Shown here: piece by piece, positions 59,150 to 64,000 of the stretch
Layout of the letters: each line of letters begins with the position of its first letter
Numbering within the stretch: position 1 is the stretch's first letter
NCBI GenBank assembly: GCA_032207245.1
Contig: CM063500.1
Location: forward strand, 39,590,123 to 39,654,122
Reading direction: 5' to 3'
DNA: 64,000 bases
From: Pardosa pseudoannulata
Taxonomy: Eukaryota; Arthropoda; Arachnida; Araneae; Lycosidae
Notes under the pieces: model-generated
Told to the model about the DNA's origin: nothing
Database searches by the model: none
The model's input: the letters and a program-made list of their open reading frames with translations, nothing else
Translations under genes and position numbers: made by a program

Positions 59150-60667
59150 CAAACATTTACATATATCAATAAAATTACAGATAGTCTGAGAATTTTCAGT
59201 TTTTAGTATTGTGAAAATGAAATTAGAAAAATTTTAAAAAATAATGGATTTTTACTTTAGTAATATCTGAAAATTATAAAATTATTTCATTTCAGCAGAA
59301 ATTTGCATAACTTATAAAAGAAGATATATAAATATGCTTAATGATTTAAAAATATTAAATTCATGTATGAACTTGCTAAAAGTAAATAGTAATGGAAATG
59401 GACAAGAGTTTATAGAGTTTTGTAAATATGACTTTTTTAAAAGTTTGAAATCTTGAAAAAAATATGAATTTTTGAAAAAGAATTACAGCTTAGAATATCA
59501 TAGTTTGATAATTTAAACATTTTACTTTATTGATATTGCTAAATAGATATTAAGTTTAGGCTATTTTTATGTTTTTCTGGAATCAAATTTAATTAAAAAG
59601 TTTAGCTAATGTTTAATGAACTATACATCTATTACTGTAATTTAGCACGTATAGTTTGTAGACTATCTGCTGGTTGTTCATTGTTCAAATCATCAAAATC
59701 GGAAGAAGGGGGTAAAAGAAAGGCATGGCCAAACAGCCGATGATCAAATGTAAACAAAAGCACGACTCACGAGATGCCAAGAAAACATTGTGTCAGTAAT
59801 AAACCATGAAAAAAAATGCAACCCATAAAGCAGAACAAATCAATAGTAGCAAGTAGCGCAATCTTAAATTGTGTCCTGGAGTACAGGAAAATATCGATAG
59901 TTACTATTTACAGCTTCTATAGACAACACTGAGGGGATGGGTTCCAGATCGAAGGTTGAGAGTCGAAGGTCATTTCACCATGAGGATAACTCGTAACAGA
60001 ATGTTTTGTTTTCTAAGTTGCTTTACGGTGATATTGGTCATTTATTATGTTTTTAAAACATCGTCGCAGTTTTTACTGTTGATTTCAAGCTGAAAGTAAT
60101 TCAGAAAGTCGACGAGATAGTAGTAAGAAATTTGGTGCAAGAAAAAGAAAACATTAAAAATATGAGAAGAAAGCAATCCAATCGCCGTGAAAAAATACAA
60201 TGGCCTGCATTAGAAGATGATTTACATAGCTAGGTTCTTGAACAGAAAATTTAGGCTGCTCTGTTTCTTCTGTTAAAATTAGTCTCTGAAGCTATGGCAG
60301 AAGAAATGATTTCAAATTTTAAAGGTGGAATTAATTGAGCCTAATCCAGACTTTGACACTCTACTGTACTTAAGTTTTTATCCTTAAAATGATTTATTAT
60401 TGTTATAAAAAAAAAAAAATTGCACGGATTCTCTGATTTATGAAAGTTTTTAAATAAAAAATCGAGCCCTCTGACTATATGTGCGAAATTACGGTATATG
60501 TAATGAACACGTAAAGGTTTTGTTAATTACAATTAATTTTTGTAGAGAATTTTACTGGGGGAAAAAAATCACAATTACTCTTATTAATCATAACTATCGC
60601 TCTAAACCAACCAGTCAATATTTCACAAAATGTTTTGCTGATGTCACTGTATAAAAATTTGCAAGTA
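59150..60667. mobile_element. Family E DNA-transposon-like repeat, interrupted copy
   Basis: It matches 34152-34857 in order on both sides of the insertion at 59624-60500, including AAAATTATTTCATTTCAG and GTTAATTACAATTAA. The ends are TACATGCAAACATTTACA and, in reverse complement, ATACTTGCAAATTTTTATAC. Confidence 0.6.
59621..60500 (+). pseudogene. Pogo-like transposase remnant nested in family E, 8-bp flanking duplication
   Basis: Readable pieces in order are FKLKVIQKVDE, ARKFGARKENIKNMRRKQ across a frame change, NRREKIQWPALEDDLHS, VLEQKI after a stop where Trp is expected, and SLEAMAEEMISNFKG. This is the order of the pogo/CENP-B-type DNA-binding region. TAATGAAC occurs directly on both sides, and the uninterrupted family E copy has it once. 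The two ends share GTAATTT(A/C)GCAC(G/A)TATAGT in inverted orientation. The catalytic domain is missing. Confidence 0.6.
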
Positions 60668-60692
60668 TATAATTTAGAAGGAATGTTGTAGA

Positions 60693-61397
60693 TGAATGGT
60701 TCTCAAATTTTTATCCCACAGAACCCTTTCCAACATGCATAGCAATGAAAACCTTGAATAACAACTATTAATTAAGGAGAAACTAAGGGCCTGTTTTTAT
60801 CACTGATTAGACATAAACTCTAAATAATACAGAGCAGTATAATAATGTAGATAATACTTATAAAAGGTGATGGGGAAGCAAAAAAAATTTTTTTTTTATG
60901 AAATGATATAAGTAAAATGATATATTGATGAATGTTTCACCCTTTCTTGTGGTTTGAATGACTCATTGTCACATTGCTTTTTTTGTTGCCTATTGTTGCA
61001 CTTCAGGTGTATTGGTTACTATTATTGATTCTGTTGATAAGGAATTAGGAAAAAAATTAAAAAATTTTCCAGTGATGTTTAAAAATTTCTCGAGGAACAA
61101 CTGAAGAGTCATTGTGAAACTTTAGGCTTCTGCAAAACACATTTTGCGAAACCATATTTTAGATTAGCACCTCGACATGCAATGAACAGATGTCCCTGAC
61201 TAGCTCTGCCAATTTTAGAAGATAAAGTAAGGATGAATTTGAAATTCAGTTCTGTATTGATTTTTAACGAAGAATTGATTTTTATTAATAAAAAGCACTA
61301 TAGATTTTTAATTTTTTTTCCTACAAAGCTTTTGTTATTCACAAGATTGGTCTTGCAAGCCGCATGCTGCCCTTGGGCCACCTATTGAAAATCCCTG
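60693..61397. mobile_element. hAT-like non-autonomous element
   Basis: The left end GAATGGTTCTCAAATTTTTA resembles the hAT consensus CAGTGGTTCTCAA. The right end reads GGCCACCTATTGAAAATCCCTG. No exact 8-bp duplication was found. Confidence 0.45.
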
Positions 61398-61671
61398 ATC
61401 TAGCAGATGAAATAGTTCAGTTTTTGACCTTATTTCAGGCAAAAAGGAAAGCTTAATTCAAGTTTTAAAACCAGTATCAATTCTGCATTTTGTATCAAAT
61501 ATTGCTACTGTTGTAAGAATTTTGATGTCTTTGCCAATGAATGTAGCAAGTGGAGAAAAGTTTCTAAAGATTAAAAATTAATAAAAAAATTGCATGTGTT
61601 CCACAAAAGGTTTATCAGGTTTAGCTTTAGCTACATTGGCTACCAAACAAGAATTAGCTCAGCAAATTGAT

Positions 61672-61852
61672 TTGACCCTTTGCCTGTCTGTACATTACAT
61701 ATGATATAAACATCTAATGCTTTTATATCATGTGGTACACAATGATATAATTTATAGGAAAGTTTGTATATAAAATATAGCTCACTGTATATCACATGTT
61801 TTATAAAAGCATTAGATGTATATTGTGATGTAATAGACAAGCAAAGTGTTAA
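61672..61852. mobile_element. Short palindromic MITE with TTAA/TTGA borders, 181 bp
   Basis: Left TTGACCCTTTGCCTGTCTGT and right in reverse complement TTAACACTTTGCTTGTCTAT match, and the similarity continues about 60 bp (CATCTAATGCTTTTATA on both arms). Nearly the whole element is inverted repeat. The left TTAA appears mutated to TTGA. Confidence 0.7.
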
Positions 61853-62253
61853 ATTTAATCAAAATTTGCCAGAATAAAAGTGAGGGAAAAAAACAGATAT
61901 TTTGTGTACTTTTTATTTGCTTGAAATTGGTTATTTTGTTGCTTAGTTTATTTAATGCTTTTTATCCCGTTCATGCTAGCACCATTTTGGCCGAACATTT
62001 ATGTTGATGAATATCTTACATGTAAGTTATTGTTTACTCCTGGGAGTAAAAAAAAATATGAAATTTAAGCAACAGGGAATAACACAACCACTTCTCATTA
62101 GTGGTAAGCTGAAACTATAAGCATCATAAGTGTCCATTTATAGAAAAAAAATTGCACGATGAGAAGCTTATTTGCTATCATGAGTAAAAAGTACTGCAAT
62201 ATCGCGCCAAGGGGACGTTATTTTAACTAAATAGCTTCTTAATTAGAGAATGC

Positions 62254-62402
62254 ATGCTGAATGGGTAGAGCACTGCTGTTCACTACTTGAGTCCGAATCT
62301 GACTGCTCACATGGACTTTCGTTGGTTTTGGAAACGGCTTGAAGCAGTTGGTCGCAGTCGAGTTGAAGAAAAGTAGACCATAGTGCTTCGAACCAAACCA
62401 AA
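62254..62402 (+). repeat. SINE family A copy
   Basis: It shows GCTGAATGGGTAGAGCACTG, a degenerate B box (GAGTCCGAATCTG), the middle part GAAGCAGTTGGTCGCAGTC and the tail CGAACCAAACCAAA. Confidence 0.75.
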
Positions 62403-62562
62403 TACAGAATGAATATTCAAAAAGAAATGTGCGCCAACAAGTTATTTACATATAAACGCTAATGTATGCGTTGAAAACTACAGAAAAAGTGGTAAAACTA
62501 CATTTTAGCTGCCTGTTTAGAAGGCACATGCTTTTGTTGATGGCGAGTTGATAACTATGTAT

Positions 62563-62916
62563 ATGAGCCGAGGTAGCTCAGTTGGCAAAGGCAATGATAT
62601 CGTAACTGACAGTTTGCGGGTTTGGAACCCTAGCTGGCCTAAGATCCGTCGTGTGTGTTAAAGGTGACTGGGGCGCGTAAAATATTTTCATCTCAATGTT
62701 TTCCAAGTCCTCAATTAATACATCTGGGGGTGGCAGGCCAAGTCTTCTTCTTGGTCCCTTCTTCAAAATTACGAGGACCTACTTGAGCGAAGTCGTTCTT
62801 TCACCTTAATGGTGCTCATTTAAATGAAAGGTTCATCCCTTGGCCTTAATACGAGAGTCTGCAGGCTCAATCGTGCGTGGTAAGCCCAAGTGGCATGAGA
62901 AACAACAACAACAACA
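62563..62916 (+). repeat. SINE family B, complete copy with 10-bp target duplication
   Basis: The head GAGCCGAGGTAGCTCAGTTG is tRNA-like. The body includes CATCTGGGGGTGGCAGGCCA, and the end is a (CAA)n tail. AACTATGTAT flanks it exactly (62553-62562, 62917-62926). It is the best-preserved SINE B in the window and probably the youngest. Confidence 0.88.
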
Positions 62917-62929
62917 AACTATGTATGAT

Positions 62930-63420
62930 AGGGTTCACACATATAAAATTCCTTAATTTTATTTGCTCCTTAAAAAAAAGGCCGAATGAGTAGGGCGCAG
63001 CTTTTTGGTACTGGATATCGTGGATTCGATTCCCATTGGCATAGATGTTCGTAGCCTTTCCTGTCTCATTAATCCTCGTAACATTAGATCGTAGTACTAC
63101 CAACCAATTTTTAAAAAGGACACTTAATGCCCTGAGTTTTCATATAGGGTCTTTAATTTTCGGGGAAATTAATATATTTTTTTAAATATAAGTCAAATTT
63201 TAAATAAATCATAAATGAAAAAATGTGTACAGTAGTTTTATACTCCCCCTTTTTACTACCTGCACTTTCCTCTGTTTTTTCTTTCTTTTTTTTTTTCTCG
63301 AATTTTTGACTACCTAAATTTTTTTTCTCAGAGATGCCTTTAAAACAGAGTTGGAAGACTCCCTTAAAAAGTTCTTAACCCTTTAGTTTTCGCTTCTAGA
63401 GAGGTCCTTAAAAAGTTCGT
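62930..63420 (+). mobile_element. CCTTAAAA-type DNA-transposon debris carrying a SINE A copy
   Basis: AGGGTTCACACATATAAAAT, CTCCTTAAAAA and later GAGGTCCTTAAAAAGTTCG resemble the element at 41172-42293. A SINE A copy (62982-63105: GAATGAGTAGGGCGCAGC, B box GATTCGATTCCC) sits inside. Confidence 0.4.
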
Positions 63421-63640
63421 TTGTGGATTTGAATCCCATTGTTAGCATGGATATTCGTGGTCTTTCAGAATTAGACAGGGATCTAGTGTTTTAAGCTGTA
63501 AGTCACTCCTGTTACAAGTGGACTAGGATCTGCTGCTGAGGGCCGATTCTGTAGGGCTACAGACATTCATGCCAGGGAGCGGGATTGAATCTTGCAGTCT
63601 CCGGTACCGAAAAGCAGCTCCTTTGCAGAATAGTGTATGG
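63420..63640. repeat. Two SINE A fragments in opposite orientation
   Basis: 63420-63500 is a + fragment beginning at the B box (GGATTTGAATCCC). 63575-63625 is a minus fragment with GGGATTGAATC and CTCCGGTACCGAAAAGCAGC. Confidence 0.5.
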
Positions 63641-63886
63641 AAAAGTCTAGAGGAGAAGACTCCCGATTTATGGCGATTGCATATTAGTGGATATTGGTAC
63701 CTACTGTCAACTTCCATGTATCTTACGCATTTGACTTTTACAACATCTAATTGTGCGTCTTTTTTTCTATACTGAATTTAGAGAAAGAAAAGTTTTGAAC
63801 CAGTATATGTCATTTTAAACAAAGGGAATGGTAAAAATTGCAATACAGAATTTTCCTAATGCAGATGAGCCTAAAAATGACGTATC

Positions 63887-63888
<2 letters not shown>

Positions 63889-63972
<84 letters not shown>
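63889..63972. repeat. (TA)n microsatellite at window end
   Basis: About 42 TA units, directly followed by ACAGGGTGTCCCAAAATG, probably the end of another element cut by the window. Confidence 0.95.
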
Positions 63973-63976
<4 letters not shown>

Positions 63977-64000
63977 GGTGTCCCAAAATGTCATTTACAA

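Noticed and set aside
63973..64000. ACAGGGTGTCCCAAAATG as a named mariner end
   Set aside because: Only 28 bp are visible before the window ends; too short to assign.

Overview
The window is eukaryotic, nuclear and very AT-rich. It holds one recognisable, complete protein-coding gene and a large load of mobile-element debris. The gene is CAND1 (cullin-associated NEDD8-dissociated protein 1, TIP120A), on the + strand. Its start codon is at 13642, its stop codon ends at 55951, and its coding sequence is split over 32 exons. I placed every exon by hand: each has an AG acceptor and a GT donor, reading phase closes across all 31 junctions, and the spliced product is 1244 residues of uninterrupted HEAT-repeat protein that is plainly colinear with vertebrate CAND1 (about 1230 residues). 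The many long AT-rich introns, the tRNA-derived SINEs and the mix of Jockey, Tc1, pogo, hAT-like, piggyBac-like and Gypsy-like debris suggest an arthropod with a large repeat-rich genome. A chelicerate such as a spider is my best guess, but this is inference only.

Layout. Positions 1-13.5 kb are a repeat-rich region. It contains a truncated Jockey-type reverse transcriptase (924-1817, minus), several LTR-like islands, inverted SINEs, a decayed Tc1 DD34E transposase (7324-7845) and a solo LTR with a 4-bp target duplication (9262-10390). It also holds three short exon-like segments (4225-4251, 6191-6275, 11251-11264) that could be the 3' end of an unidentified upstream gene. Positions 13.6-56.4 kb are the CAND1 transcription unit including its 3' UTR. 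Positions 56.4-64 kb are downstream intergenic DNA with further SINEs, a TTAA-bounded MITE, a pogo-like remnant nested in an older transposon, and a long (TA)n run.

CAND1 is the only gene with a clear function. It sequesters un-neddylated cullin-RBX1 and promotes exchange of substrate-receptor modules on cullin-RING ubiquitin ligases. Its introns have served as a landing ground for several non-autonomous families. At least seven elements in and just after the gene begin and end at TTAA (one border mutated to TTGA), as piggyBac-type elements do, and two of these keep a short ATG-led reading frame. Two other elements have exact 6-bp target duplications. One SINE with an 11-bp target duplication sits only 28 bp upstream of exon 15. 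A 56-bp exon-like segment in intron 14 would, if spliced in, cause a premature stop.

I see no operon, CRISPR array, tRNA or rRNA gene, and no convincing new biological system. The most check-worthy items are the possible poison exon, the TTAA-element swarm, and a pogo-like coding remnant flanked by an apparent 8-bp (not TA) duplication.
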